From contig JAIVFI010000002.1 in NCBI GenBank assembly GCA_025558095.1, positions 620,001-684,000 on the forward strand: 64,000 nucleotides of DNA, in the 5' to 3' direction. The stretch comes from Hyaloraphidium curvatum. Taxonomy: Eukaryota > Monoblepharomycota > Hyaloraphidiomycetes > Hyaloraphidiales > Hyaloraphidiaceae. Positions 39,108 through 48,854 of this stretch are shown here, piece by piece; the first letter of the stretch is position 1, and each line of letters begins with the position of its first letter. The notes below the pieces were generated by a model. It saw nothing but the letters and a program-made list of their open reading frames with translations, did not search any database and was not told the origin of the DNA. The translations under genes were made by a program, and so were the position numbers.

Positions 39108-40310
39108 ATGTCCGACATGGCGTCCGACATCCCCCGTGACTCAGCCGAAGCCCCTGTTGCCACGACTCCTCTGGAAACCCTAGTTGCCCGCAAAAAGCTG
39201 CTTTTCCTGGATGCTTTGCCTGCCGACGAACGCGACGCATTCGTACGGTTCCTCGAAGCGTTCGGCGCGGAGGACCAAGCAAGCTTTATGGCGCTGCCCA
39301 TTGCTCACCAAGTCGCCATCTTTCGCGCCTCTCGCGTCGCCCAGTTTGGAGAACAGTCTTCCGCGCAAGTTCCGGTGCCGGTGGCTAGCCCGTCTCTCGA
39401 TCCGGCGCAGCTATCGGCGTCAATCACGGAAGGGATCGTCGGTTCGTTCGCGCGCATCGGCCTCGGCTCCCACCCTGCTGGACAGACTTCTGTTGCTCCG
39501 CGCGGCTCAAACGTGCCTTTTCCGGCGAAGTTCAACGGCTTGGATCGCGACAAGTCTCGCCACTTCATCCTCCAGGTCGACAACGCGTTCAAGCTCAAGC
39601 CCGAGTACGCGACCGATGAACAGAAGATCGCCTACTTCAGCCTGCTGCTCGAGGGTCAGGCTATGAAATGGTTCTTCGCGCAGTCCAGCAACCCTGCGTT
39701 CGCGTTCACGTCCTGTGATCAGCTCCGTCAGAGGTTCCTGGACACGTACGAGCTTCCGCACCGGCACACCAAGGCAGTCGCGGCGATGCACGCCTTGCAT
39801 CAAAAACCTCGGGAGCTACACCGCTACGTCACAGATTTCGAAGCTCTCATGCCAGATGTCGAAGGCTACAGCGACGCTGTGTTTCGCGATACCTTCCTCT
39901 TCGGGCTCACGCCGGCGATCAAGGATCAGATGCTCAGCCTCGACGCTCCGCACACCTACGACGAAGCCAAGAAAACGGCATTTGCCGCGGAAGGCCGCCT
40001 TGGGGAACGCGAGGCTGACCGTCAGCGCTCGCTTACTCGGCCCGGAATCGGTTCCTTCCCGCAGCTTCCACTCTTTGCCATCACCGGTAGCCCCTCGACC
40101 GCGCCGCCATCGACTGCTGCGGACGGCCCTGCGCCCATGGTTCTCGGTGCGGCGTCGGCCTCGGGGGGTCCCGCTGCGGTCTCGCAGTCACGTCCTCGTG
40201 TTCCGCTGACGCCCGAGGAGGGGGACCGCCGCTACAAGCACGGCCTCTGCATCTACTGCGGTGAGCAAGGGCACATCAAGTCGGCCTGCCCCAAGAAGGC
40301 GGCTTTTTGA
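39108..40310 (+). CDS. gag: Gag (lineage-1 copy 2)
   Basis: The protein has 400 residues from the ATG at 39108. Gag capsid-like blocks match copy 1 in order (SRHFILQVDNAFKLKPEYAT; AVAAMHALHQKPRELHRYVT). The CCHC knuckle CIYCGEQGHIKSACPKK is complete near the C-terminus. The stop TGA lies in CTTTTTGA, exactly as in copy 1, and the pol frame overlaps by 4 bases in the -1 frame. Confidence 0.9.
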   Translation: MSDMASDIPRDSAEAPVATTPLETLVARKKLLFLDALPADERDAFVRFLEAFGAEDQASFMALPIAHQVAIFRASRVAQFGEQSSAQVPVPVASPSLDPAQLSASITEGIVGSFARIGLGSHPAGQTSVAPRGSNVPFPAKFNGLDRDKSRHFILQVDNAFKLKPEYATDEQKIAYFSLLLEGQAMKWFFAQSSNPAFAFTSCDQLRQRFLDTYELPHRHTKAVAAMHALHQKPRELHRYVTDFEALMPDVEGYSDAVFRDTFLFGLTPAIKDQMLSLDAPHTYDEAKKTAFAAEGRLGEREADRQRSLTRPGIGSFPQLPLFAITGSPSTAPPSTAADGPAPMVLGAASASGGPAAVSQSRPRVPLTPEEGDRRYKHGLCIYCGEQGHIKSACPKKAAF

Positions 40311-41716
40311 GGCGCCAGCGCGGTTCCACGGGCACCCCCGACGCTGGCGGCGACACGAATACAACTCTTCGTCTTTCAAGTGCCCAACTGGCCGCGTCCT
40401 CCGGACGGCCATCTTTTCCGGTGCTTCGGTCCGATCCAGTGCCTTCTTTCGTCATTTCCGTGCGCGTGGTTTCACCCGATGGACGGCTGCGCACCGTCGA
40501 CGCCCTCGTGGACTCTGGCGCGGACGCCTGCTTCATGGATCAGGGATTTGCACGCTCGATCGGCTTTTCGATGAAGCTGCGCCCTACGCCGTTTGGTCTT
40601 GATGTTGTTGACGGGCGGCCGATCGCATCTGGCGACGTCACCCACGAAACCGATCCGGTCGCGCTGACGGCTGATGGCACCACGATCGGCATCAGCTTCA
40701 ACGTCATCAGTGCTTCAGTTCCGATCGTTTTGGGGCTTTCGTACCTTGCGTTCGTGAATGCCGCGCTCGATTGGACCAGCCGATCTCTCCGGATTCCGCG
40801 TCCCTTCGCGCCGCGCGTGTCCCCGCCGTCGAGCGCGCCTCAGGCTCCGGTGGAGGATCAAGAACCGCTGCAGACAAGCCCGGCTGAAGGCGCCAGCCGG
40901 GCGGATCCGGTGAACGCGGCGGACCGAACCATCCTCGAGGACGTCACGGCATCAGAGTACCCGCACACTGCCTCCTTCGGGGTATTCAAGGAACCTGGCG
41001 ACGCAGGCAGGCCTCCGCCGGCCGTCCCCTTGGACCGCGGGGTCAACGAACAACCGCCAAGGCCAAGCCCGGCCGATGGGACCGGTCGGGGTGCGCCGCC
41101 GGAAGTACCTGCGCCTCCGCCGCCTAAGGTGAAGATCGCTAATCTCTCGGCGCGCCAGTTCGTCAACGAGATGCGCCGCAAGCGCAAGAACGCCCAGATC
41201 TTCGTCGCCATGGTCTCCGACCCCGCCGCGCGCGCCGCTGCTGCGTCCGCCACCGAGCCTGGTATCCCCTTGAAGTATGCGGACTTCGCCGACGTCTTCG
41301 ACCCCGACAAACCGGCATCGACGCTGCCGCCGCACCGTCCTGGTTTGGATTGCGCGATCGAGCTCGAAGAGGGGGCAGTCCCTCCTTCTGGACGTCTCCA
41401 CGGCCTCTCCGAAGTCGAATCCGAGGCACTCCGGAAGCACATCGAAGAGCTTTCCGCATCGGGGCGTCTCCGCCCTTCGGATTCTCCGAGCGGGGTTCCA
41501 GTCATCTTTGCAAAGAAGAAGGACGGCGGGCTTCGAGTCTGCGAGGATTACCGCGGTCTCAACCGGATCACGAAACGGGACCGCTACCCGATCCCGCTCA
41601 TTTCCGACCTTCTGGACCGCCTCTCCCGTGCAAAGATCTTCACCAAGCTGGATCTCCGCGAAGCCTACCGTCAGATTCGCGTCCGCGAAGGAGACGAGTG
41701 GAAGACGGCGTCTTAG
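40307..41716 (+). pseudogene. pol: Pol 5' part (protease and RT start), lineage-1 copy 2
   Basis: The frame lies -1 to gag and encodes protease (LVDSGADACFMD) and the first RT blocks up to REAYRQIRVREGDEWKTA. It stops at a TAG inside the filler at the deletion junction. RT catalytic box, RNase H and the integrase core are absent. Confidence 0.9.
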
Positions 41717-41726
41717 GGTTAGGTTA
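41710..41726. repeat. telomere-like filler at a deletion junction
   Basis: GTCTTAGGGTTAGGTTA joins the RT fragment to the integrase C-terminus and matches neither flank of copy 1. With the next base it contains TTAGGG-TTAGG-TTAG, degenerate (TTAGGG)n telomere units. Confidence 0.75.
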
Positions 41727-42191
41727 GTCGGCGACCGTGCTTGGCTATCGGCGCGCAATATTCGTACGCGTCGACCGTCTCGCAAGCTCGACGTTCGCTA
41801 CCTCGGGCCCTACCGCATTAAGGAGCAGATCGATCCCGTTGCGTTTCGATTGGATCTTCCGCCCACGATGGGCATTCATGACGTTTTTCACGTTTCGCTT
41901 CTCGAACCCTATACTCCCTCGGACACCGCCGCTTTTCCCGGCCGCGTCGCAGAGACTCCACCCCCGGACATCATTGACGGCGAACCCGAGTACGAGGTTA
42001 ACCAGATCCTGGATTCCCGCCGATTCCGCAATCACTTGCAGTACTTGGTGGACTGGAAGGACTTTCCTCCATCGGAGCGCTCATGGGAGCCGTGGGAGCA
42101 CCTCCAGCACGCCCCCGACGCCGTTGCCGACTTTCACCGCTGCTTTCCGGACAAGCCGGGTCCTACGCGGCGGTTGGGGGGGGTGATGTAA
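41727..42191 (+). pseudogene. pol: Pol 3' part (integrase GPY/F and chromodomain), lineage-1 copy 2
   Basis: From GDRAWLSARNIRTRRPS to the chromodomain and stop, this is apparently identical to copy 1 positions 38085-38549. It has no start of its own and is separated from the 5' part by a stop in the filler. Confidence 0.9.
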
Positions 42192-42317
42192 CGCGCCGGC
42201 GTCGGGGCAAGGGGGACGGTGGTCCCCGGCGAGGGAAGACTTGGCGCAGTGCTGTGTAGTGACTCCTCAACGTCGTCAACACAGGTCTACACGGGGCTTC
42301 CGCGCCCCGTCGTGACA
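42187..42317 (+). repeat. right LTR, lineage-1 copy 2 (mosaic)
   Basis: The first about 65-100 bp carry the copy-1 variants (GCAAGGGGG, GGGAAGACTTGG). The last about 30 bp carry copy-2 variants (TCTACACGGGGCTTCCG, CGTCGTGACA). The left LTR of the same element carries copy-2 variants throughout. Confidence 0.9.
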
Positions 42318-42319
42318 GC

Positions 42320-43733
42320 ATCTACCGGCCTTGAGAGCCGATGAGGAAGCCGGGGAGGTATGAGAGCAAAAGGGCGATGCTTGCCCAGCGCATCAATCTC
42401 GCGGAAAGAGCCGGGCGGACGTTTAGAGTAGCGCTCATTGAAGATCACTGATCGCGCATGGACGATCTTGCCTGTGGTTAGATCCAGCAAGGTGTACGCC
42501 TTCAGGTGCTTCGGGAAACCGAGGAAGATTGCACGGTGTGCACGGTCGTCCAGAGCCTTGTGCTGGCTGGGGAGGATGCCATACCAGCACTCCGACCCGA
42601 ACGTGCGGAGACGTGACAGGTCGGGTTTAGTCCCTGTCCACAGCTCATGCGGCGTGGTAACGGTTCCGTTTGCGCCCCGTTGCATCGTCTTCACCGTTGG
42701 GAGCATGTTGCGGACCTCAGTCTTGTATGCGAGGGCGTAGTTCCAGAAACGCTTCTCGACATCAGCCTGGATGCAGAGCGCAAGTACCCCTTCGACCCCC
42801 CCCCCCCCACATGATGAGCTGCTGAAGGAGAGGTGCCGCTTCGTCCTTGGTCTTCAGGGGGATCGACCAAAGCTTCTGCGACCACTGGTCCTTGATGTCC
42901 ATCCAGTAGCGGTTGCCGTGCACGGAAGTGATATCGACCGGGCCCTTGAGGTCAACGTGCCAGAGATCCATAACATCCTTGACGTGCTCACGCATCGAGG
43001 GGCGGAACGGCGCGGTCGTCAGCTTCACGCGCAGGCAGACGTCGCACTCGATAACATCCGACTCGGGGCCCAGATCGACGTTCTCAAGGCCAAGCACCGC
43101 GCCCGACCTCTGCGCTATCCGGATGCGCTCAATGTGTGCGTGCGCACACCGGGCATGCCACAGGTGACGGTCGTAGAGACGTGACATGCGTACCCCGCGC
43201 AGTCGGATCAAATCCGCGTCGGTGAGTCCCCACATGGCCTGCGACGTCGACCCCGGTTTGACGACCTCGATCAACATCAGGAAAATGCCGTTCTGCTGGG
43301 GAAGAATGCATAACTCCGTGCCGTCCACAAGGTATAGCAGTTTCTGCATCTGCTTGTCCGTCAGGTAGCGGTTCTTGGATCGAATGCCGGCGGCAGCCAA
43401 TGCCGTTTCCGAGAATAGGCGGCACGGTGTGCTCGGCATGAAGAGAACGTTGTCAAGCCGAACAACGGGTCCGCTCGTGCGAAAACGCACGTACATGGTG
43501 CCAGCCTGTGACACCTCCACGGGCCCCGGAAGTCCATGCACAACGAACTTGGGTATCGAGTAGACTTTGGTCAGGTCGCTTAGGGTATTGGTGGAGTTGC
43601 GACTCGCGCCAGAATCGAAGAAGGAATCGCAGTTGTTCGCTCGGACATCGTTAATGTACGCGCGAGCGTGTTGAGCTTGTACCATGCCGCCGTCAATGTC
43701 CTCCCCCGAAACGGCGTTGGCCGTCACGGTCGG
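42320..43733 (-). pseudogene. pol: copia-type pol remnant (protease, integrase parts)
   Basis: On the minus strand: protease SFFDSGASRN; the GAG-pre-integrase zinc region HLWHARCAHAHIERI with IECDVCLRVK; the integrase start DLWHVDLKGPVDITSVHGNR. The frame then hits a 15-bp C/G homopolymer at about 42798-42812, beyond which the integrase end resumes (TPHELWTGTKPDLSRLRTFG; HRAIFLGFPKHLKAYTLLDL). The catalytic middle of the integrase is missing, as are gag and RT/RNase H. The right end of lineage-1 copy 2 abuts it at 42318. It lies just downstream (minus sense) of the family-E LTR. Confidence 0.85.
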
Positions 43734-44200
43734 TGTGACGGACCGGGTCAAAGCCGGGCTTAGCGCTTTAACCCGCCACACAAGCGGTTCAATCTCACAG
43801 GTCTCGAAAGGCCCGATGTAGAGTTAGTAGCAGCCAGGGTTTGACTTAGCTTCGATAGAGATTCGCTTGAGTGAGACTTGTCTCCCGAGGGACGTCTCAG
43901 AAGGGTCGGACTTGACGGACTCGGACCTCGGCGAGGGAGGAATTCCGCACGGCGAGGACGAGTGAAAACACTGACGAACTGTAGTGATCGCGCCCACGCA
44001 CACGCACACGCACACCCTTTGGCAGTACATTCGATGGGCCTCTTATACCAGCGTTCGGGATTCGATCGGGATCAGACCGGGATCTTTCCGGGATCTCGCC
44101 GGGATCAGATCTGGATCAGGTCCTCTGCGGGTTACGACAAACGACTATTTCCCCAACAAAGTACGAAAACTATGTAAGAAAGATGGCCCGGACCTCCACA
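43734..44200 (-). repeat. family-E LTR (467 bp)
   Basis: On the minus strand the LTR starts TGTGGAGGTCCGGGCC right after the purine tract GGGTGGGGGAG and ends CCGTCACA. It shares layout and length with the LTR at 27949-28414. The TATA box is at 44042-44047, and a (CA)n-like CACACGCACACGCACACG run follows in the transcribed part. Confidence 0.75.
44042..44122 (-). promoter_or_regulatory. family-E LTR promoter: TATA plus 11-bp GATCCCGG array
   Basis: About five units of GATCCCGGNNN in 11-bp steps precede TATAAG (minus strand). The same 11-mer, in a longer array, precedes the TATA box of the coiled-coil gene upstream. Confidence 0.7.
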
Positions 44201-44234
44201 CTCCCCCACCCAGAGAAGCGCCGCCCAGGCGCGG

Positions 44235-45591
44235 TCAGTCCATCGCCACTTCCCCGTCATCGTACCCGATGTAGGGCCCGGGCGAGTAGGCGGGCGACGG
44301 GATGTCGGGGACGTCGGGGAAAAGCTCGTTGAAAAGGTCGTTAGGCTGGGGGGAGTTGTAGGGAGGAGTCGGGAAGTTGTACTCGGGAGCCGCGGCGGCC
44401 TGCTCGGCCTGCTCGGCCTGCTCCGCCACCCAGGCGAGGAAGTCGAGCCCAGCGTAGCGGGTCTGGATGGAAGCGAGGTCGCCGCGAATCGTGTTGTACT
44501 CGGCAACCGTGCGCTTGGCGAACTGATGAATATGCTCCATGTTGCAACGCATGACGTCATAGTCATGGCCCGTGATCGCGTCGAGGGCCGTAATGCCGGC
44601 GTCGAGGTCGGTGATCGCGGAGGCGACGTCGTGGTTGCTGGCTTCGATGGCCAGGGCGACCCTGTCGTTGACGAGGTCGATGGTGGTGGTGATCGTGTCG
44701 GGCAGCGTGCGCACGCCGTCGTGGATGAGGTTCACCTTGTAGTTGATGTCGCAGGCGATGTTATCCACGAGGGTGATGTCGGCCAAAATGGAAATGGCCG
44801 TGTCGGTGATCGTCGCTCGGATCGGGGTGATGGCCTCGTTCATCTTGGCGATTGCCGCGGGAAGCGGAGTAACAAGGCCATCGAGCTGGTCGAACCGGTT
44901 GACGAGAAGAACGCGGAGGGCGTCGCGGTGCCGACGGGCGTCCACATCGTACTGATGCACGAGGTGGTAGGTGTTGTTGGAGGAGTGGTACGCGTCAAGA
45001 GTCTTCAGGCGGATGTCCTCGAGGTCTTTCTGCACGCTGATGACGATGTCGGAGAGCGCAGCGTGCTGCTGGCGCTGCGCTTCCAGCACGCCGTCGACAT
45101 GAGCGATGTGGGTGTTGATCTGGGTGCGCATTTGTTTGGTCCAATCGCGCATTTCGACGAGCTGCGGGTTGATGCTGTCGGCGACCTTGGTGGCGGACAG
45201 ACTGGATCCCGAAGGCTGTGCTAGCCGCCGAACCCCACTGCATAATCTCCACCGCGAGCCGGTCATAGTCGCGATGCAAGTCCATGTCACGAGTGCGGCA
45301 ATCCATGTCTGAGCCACGGAACTCAGAGAGCAGGTTCTCGAGCAGGCCCTCGACGCAGCGCAGGTCGGCGGCGCTGGCCGTCACCAAGGGTCCAACGGGA
45401 CTGATCGAGCCGGTCGAGTCCGTGTCGTGGACGGTGAACGAGCTCGTCGACGTAACCGAGTCGTCGGAACGGCTCGACGAGGGCGAGCCGGAGTTGCGGC
45501 GTGCGCGGGTCAGCACCAACGGCGGCGGGGATGCCTGGCGCTTGGCCGCGTGGGCACGGCCGGCCTTGCTGGCCATGGCGAGGGGCTCCAT
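44235..45591 (-). pseudogene. coiled-coil accessory gene (family E), one frameshift
   Basis: The likely start is the ATG at 45591. The in-frame ATG at 45666 lies only 13 bp below the TATA box and would be upstream of a normal transcription start. The N-terminal Ser/Arg-rich part runs to about 45210; an extra G near 45205 then shifts the frame, and a long helical region continues (SATKVADSINPQLVEMRDW; LEAQRQQHAALSDIVISVQK; many D-I-x-L heptads), ending in an acidic proline-rich tail (YDDGEVAMD). The total is about 450 residues. The stop is 23 bp before the polypurine tract and LTR. Size, layout and position equal the coiled-coil gene of copy B. Function is unknown; it may be an oligomerising or nucleic-acid-handling accessory protein. 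Confidence 0.55.
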
Positions 45592-45678
45592 CGTAACGAC
45601 TTTCGATGAGCAGAGGTGTGCTTGGGGCGGAAGAGGGCGAAGCAACTTGGTGGGAGACAGAGCCATGGGACGCGACCC

Positions 45679-45940
45679 TTTATACCGCCGGATCCTGATC
45701 TGATCCTGATCTGGGATCTAATCCGGATCAGCTTCCGGGATCAGGCGGGATTTTTTCGGGATCAGGATCGGATCTGCCCGGCATCAGGCTGGGACCGGGA
45801 TCTTTCCGGGATCTCGCCGGGATCAGATCGGGATCAGATCAGGATCAGATCGGGATCAGGTCCTCTGCGGGTTACGACAAACGACTAGTTCCCCAACAAA
45901 GTACGAAAAATATGTAAGAAAGATGGCCCGGACCTCCACA
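45679..45940 (-). promoter_or_regulatory. internal U3-like promoter with long 11-bp array
   Basis: On the minus strand the first about 90 bp after TGTGGAGGTCC are nearly identical to the start of the family-E LTR at 44200. About 14-15 GATCCCGGNNN-type units follow, and then TATAAA (45679-45684). No polypurine tract precedes it, and the sequence after the TATA box differs from the LTR. It is thus a U3-derived promoter driving the coiled-coil gene rather than a second LTR. Confidence 0.6.
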
Positions 45941-46673
45941 TCGGCATCACAGCGGCCTCCCTGCCGCCACGTAGTTAGTAGTCAATGGGAGGGGGTAGTG
46001 GGAGGGGGGCAAGCCCTGCTGTCTTAGCGGCCATGGAGGCCCAATCCGCTACGCGTCTTAATGGGCCTCGCCCGTTGGGCTTCTTACGAGCTTTGTGCTT
46101 CCACTTTGTCGACTGCCTTGCCTACCCCTGCTTTGCCGGTCCCCTCACCTACTTGCTAAGCAATGTGCTTAGCAACTTGCTTACCTTTTCTAAAACCAAC
46201 TATTCTAGTCGTTTTCATAGTCGTTTTCTTGGCTTGTATAGTCGATTTCATACCTCATTTTGGCTCTGATAGTCGATTAGTCCCTACCCTATACAACAAC
46301 TTAGGCCACCTTTTCCTCCAAAATCGACTAATTAACTATTTGCTTCGTTTCATGCTTCAACTTCTAGATCTCTTACCATTCTTCTTCTAGCTTCTCTTTC
46401 TCAAAATCGACTAGATCCCGACTTGGTTCTAGTCGTTTTTCTCATTCACAAAGCAGTTGACAAAGTCTTTATATGATGATTGTAATTTATGCTTTCCCAT
46501 GCTTTTGATCACAGTGATGACGGTGATGACAACTTTTTCGGAAATTGGTTTGGCAAAGCCATATAGCCATATCTTGGATTGTCCTTTCTCTCTCTGTCAT
46601 CTTTATCATCTATGTCATCTAGCTCTTTTTTATGCTCCTTTTCTAACCCAGAGTGTCTTCACCATTCGTTTCT

Positions 46674-46738
46674 CACACCATCCCTTACCCCACCATCCCT
46701 TACCCCACCATCCCTTACCCCACCATCCCTTACCCCGC
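46674..46738. repeat. 15-bp minisatellite, four units
   Basis: CACCATCCCTTACCC is repeated four times in tandem, then degenerates. Confidence 0.85.
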
Positions 46739-47452
46739 TCCCTTACTGGACTTTGTCCAACTACGTGGTTTGGCGTAGCCATTTCTCCCTTCCCCCACCA
46801 CGTGCTAAGGTAGCCCTTCCCCCCCTCCCCCCCCGCCTCCCTTCGGAACTTCGTTCCTACCACGTGCTTTTAACTTAGTTCATTTGTGGTTTGCCAACGC
46901 CATTTCTCACATGGCTTCGCCATAGCACGGAATTTAGCGAAGCTATATTGACGAAGTCATATACTTCGTTCCTACCACTTGTGTTTGGCGTAAGCCATTT
47001 TGAAATAGACCCGTTACTTCCCCCTACATTTTTCACCCCTCCTTCACCTCCCCCATTTTGGTAGCTTTTTCTCCCTGTGCTTTTACAAATAGAGCCCGCA
47101 GAGCCGCTAGACCGCTCTTTTCTTGGCCCCCTGCCCTATATATACTCACCTTCTTATATTGATTATTATTATACTCTTCTATACCTAATCTCATTGTATA
47201 TACATATGAACTATAGGCTACAGACTGGGCCACCCAAAAGACCGCTCTAACGGCTCTATCGGCTCTTCTCAAAAACAACTCTTCTATATAAGCATGATCT
47301 GTAAAGCCACATGCTTCCCCTATCTCTACCAATCAGGCCGTAGAGCCCTGTTCTTGATTCCCCTGTTCTTTCCTGAACTTCTTCAAAACAGAATCACTTG
47401 GCCATCCTGCACCTGTCACATTCGTTACCTTTTTTTTGGGCATAATTTTCAA

Positions 47453-47746
47453 ATGGGCAGAAAACTATTCAAGTATTTGCATGAACCCTGTGCCGTGTGT
47501 GGATGTACAAGCGAAGCTGGTCATCACGTCGTCCCCCTGAGTGTTAGGAAAGGTATAGCTCTAACGGTAAAAGGCCGATCCGAAATTTTCATGGTCTGTC
47601 GTCCTTGTCAGGCTTTCCTCAATAAAGAGTATCATGCTCTTCAAAAAAAACACACCAATATGGATGACCCCGTGGCGAACTATCGATCCCTTGTAAAAGA
47701 CTTATGCAAGTTTCTGCCTGATCGATTGATCCAATCATTTGAGTAA
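47453..47746 (+). CDS. small HNH-like zinc protein
   Basis: From the ATG at 47453 the protein has 97 residues. CAVCGCTSEAGHHVVPLS supplies a CxxC pair and the HH of an HNH (beta-beta-alpha metal) nuclease. EIFMVCRPCQAFLNKEY supplies the second CxxC but has Gln where HNH enzymes usually have His, so catalysis is doubtful. HNH nucleases of this size occur as free-standing or intron-borne homing endonucleases in organelles, phages and giant viruses. An open frame upstream to 47294 lacks family features. It is the only convincing ORF in the AT-rich island. Confidence 0.5.
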   Translation: MGRKLFKYLHEPCAVCGCTSEAGHHVVPLSVRKGIALTVKGRSEIFMVCRPCQAFLNKEYHALQKKHTNMDDPVANYRSLVKDLCKFLPDRLIQSFE

Positions 47747-48200
47747 GCAACTTCGTTGATGGAACTTCCTTCCAAAACCACGTGACTCAGCGAAGCTGTA
47801 TAGCCAAAGGAACTTCGTTCCAAGCACTTGGTTGCAACGAAGTTGCTTTGTTTGACGAAGTCATATGTTGCAAACAGCGGAGCCGTCATTGAAGCCATTG
47901 TAGGAAGAGTCGTAGTCATAGCCAAGGTAGCCAAATGCAGGGTCGACACCAGTAGAATCAGTTGCAGCACCAGTAGCAGTGTCTTACCGGGTGCAAATCA
48001 TCGTTGTCGAAGGAAACCAAAAAGGACAGAGACGGTCAATCGGTTGGGGTCGGAAGAATGGAAAGGAGGAGGCGTGAGTCACCTTCCTCCGCATCAAGAG
48101 CGTCTTACCGTATGTAAGGACGGAAGGGGAAAGAGGAATCATGTTAGAGTAGGCAGTCCGCGCCACACAGGCGATCGCCACACAGGCGGTTGGTGACACG

Positions 48201-48776
48201 TGCGAAGGTACAGGACGTCTGACATTCGGACAAGGGTATTTTCATTTTCGGTTCGGAGGCGTGGAGGCGTCGGTCCTCGCGATCGACTCGTGATCGACTC
48301 GTGATCGACTCGCGATCGACTCGCGAGTGACTCGCGAGTCACTCGCGAGCGACTCGCGAGCGACTCGCAAGTGACTCGGCACAGCCACCCTCCTGGGATA
48401 TATAAAGAGCGGGACATGTAACAGTACAATCTTGATCGCCAGTTGACTCTACGTGCTCTCCGTGTCGTTCGACCACCGTGCGGAACCCCGCCCGGCCGGA
48501 TCCTCGTTCTGAGAGCCCTTGGGACGCACCCCGGGAGACATCCCGTAACCTCTTTCCCCCGGCTACAGTCAAGTATCTTCAGCGCTGTTCGCTTATTCAT
48601 ATTCAGGGCCTATCCGACCCGAAGAGCCGAGCGGGATTCGCGCGCCGGGTTAGAGCTTCAGGCCCGGTTCCGACCCGGACCGTCGCACTGGTCCGACCTC
48701 CGTGATCCTGCTCTCGGGTCTTCGACACCTCGTTCGACTTCAGTTTCGACTTCGATAATCCAAAAACAACTTCGCC
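48201..48776 (+). repeat. 5' LTR of copy A (576 bp)
   Basis: It starts TGCGAAGG and ends CTTCGCC, an inverted-repeat pair (TGCGAAG/CTTCGC). A TGGCACCGGCGCTTGTC primer-site candidate follows directly at 48777. The TATA box TATATAAA lies at 48399-48406. Confidence 0.8.
48275..48406 (+). promoter_or_regulatory. LTR promoter: 11-bp GACTCGCGAGT array and TATA
   Basis: Eight full 11-bp units from 48285 plus partial ones run to 48380, 18 bp before TATATAAA. Units are GACTCG(T/C)GATC or GACTCGCGAGT variants. Copy B has seven units in its 5' LTR and three in its 3' LTR. Confidence 0.8.
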
Positions 48777-48854
48777 TGGCACCGGCGCTTGTCGACTGCC
48801 ACTCTTTTCTGTCAACCGTATTCCGTCAACCAAGTTCATTCCCCTTCGCCAAAC

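Larger units (their letters stand above)
38907..42317 (+). mobile_element. lineage-1 copy 2, internally deleted and patched
   Basis: LTRs lie at 38907-39037 and 42187-42317. The flanking pentamers differ (TCACC and GCATC), so no target duplication survives. About 2.04 kb corresponding to copy 1 positions 36041-38084 is missing and replaced by a 17-bp filler containing TTAGGGTTAGGTTAG. From about 41578 to about 42280 the sequence is nearly identical to copy 1, while upstream it diverges, suggesting repair by copying from a copy-1-type donor. Confidence 0.9.
45985..48200. other. AT-rich island with hairpin repeats
   Basis: Base composition falls visibly compared with both sides. The region holds seven TAGTCGTTTT/TAGTCGATT words in either orientation (46201-46440), a 15-bp minisatellite, repeated short hairpins with TTC or GAA loops (GGAACTTCGTTCC at 46845 and 47812; ATGGCTTCGCCAT near 46911; GCAACGAAGTTGC near 47831), and one HNH-like ORF. 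Organelle-derived DNA is one explanation; a foreign insert is another. A possible gene end on the minus strand (GYLGYDYDSSYNGFNDGSA) lies near 47870-47985. Confidence 0.5.

Noticed and set aside
41713-41727. Interpreting the TTAGGG patch as a true telomere or chromosome end
   Set aside because: It is only 15 bp and lies inside a retrotransposon with element sequence on both sides.
44235-45940. Reading the 44-46 kb unit as a simple LTR-gene-LTR element
   Set aside because: The upstream U3-like block lacks a polypurine tract and differs from the LTR after the TATA box, so it is a promoter rather than a full LTR.
48285-48380. Regular repeats resembling a CRISPR array
   Set aside because: Units are 11 bp without spacers, lie before a TATA box in an LTR, and the host is a eukaryote.
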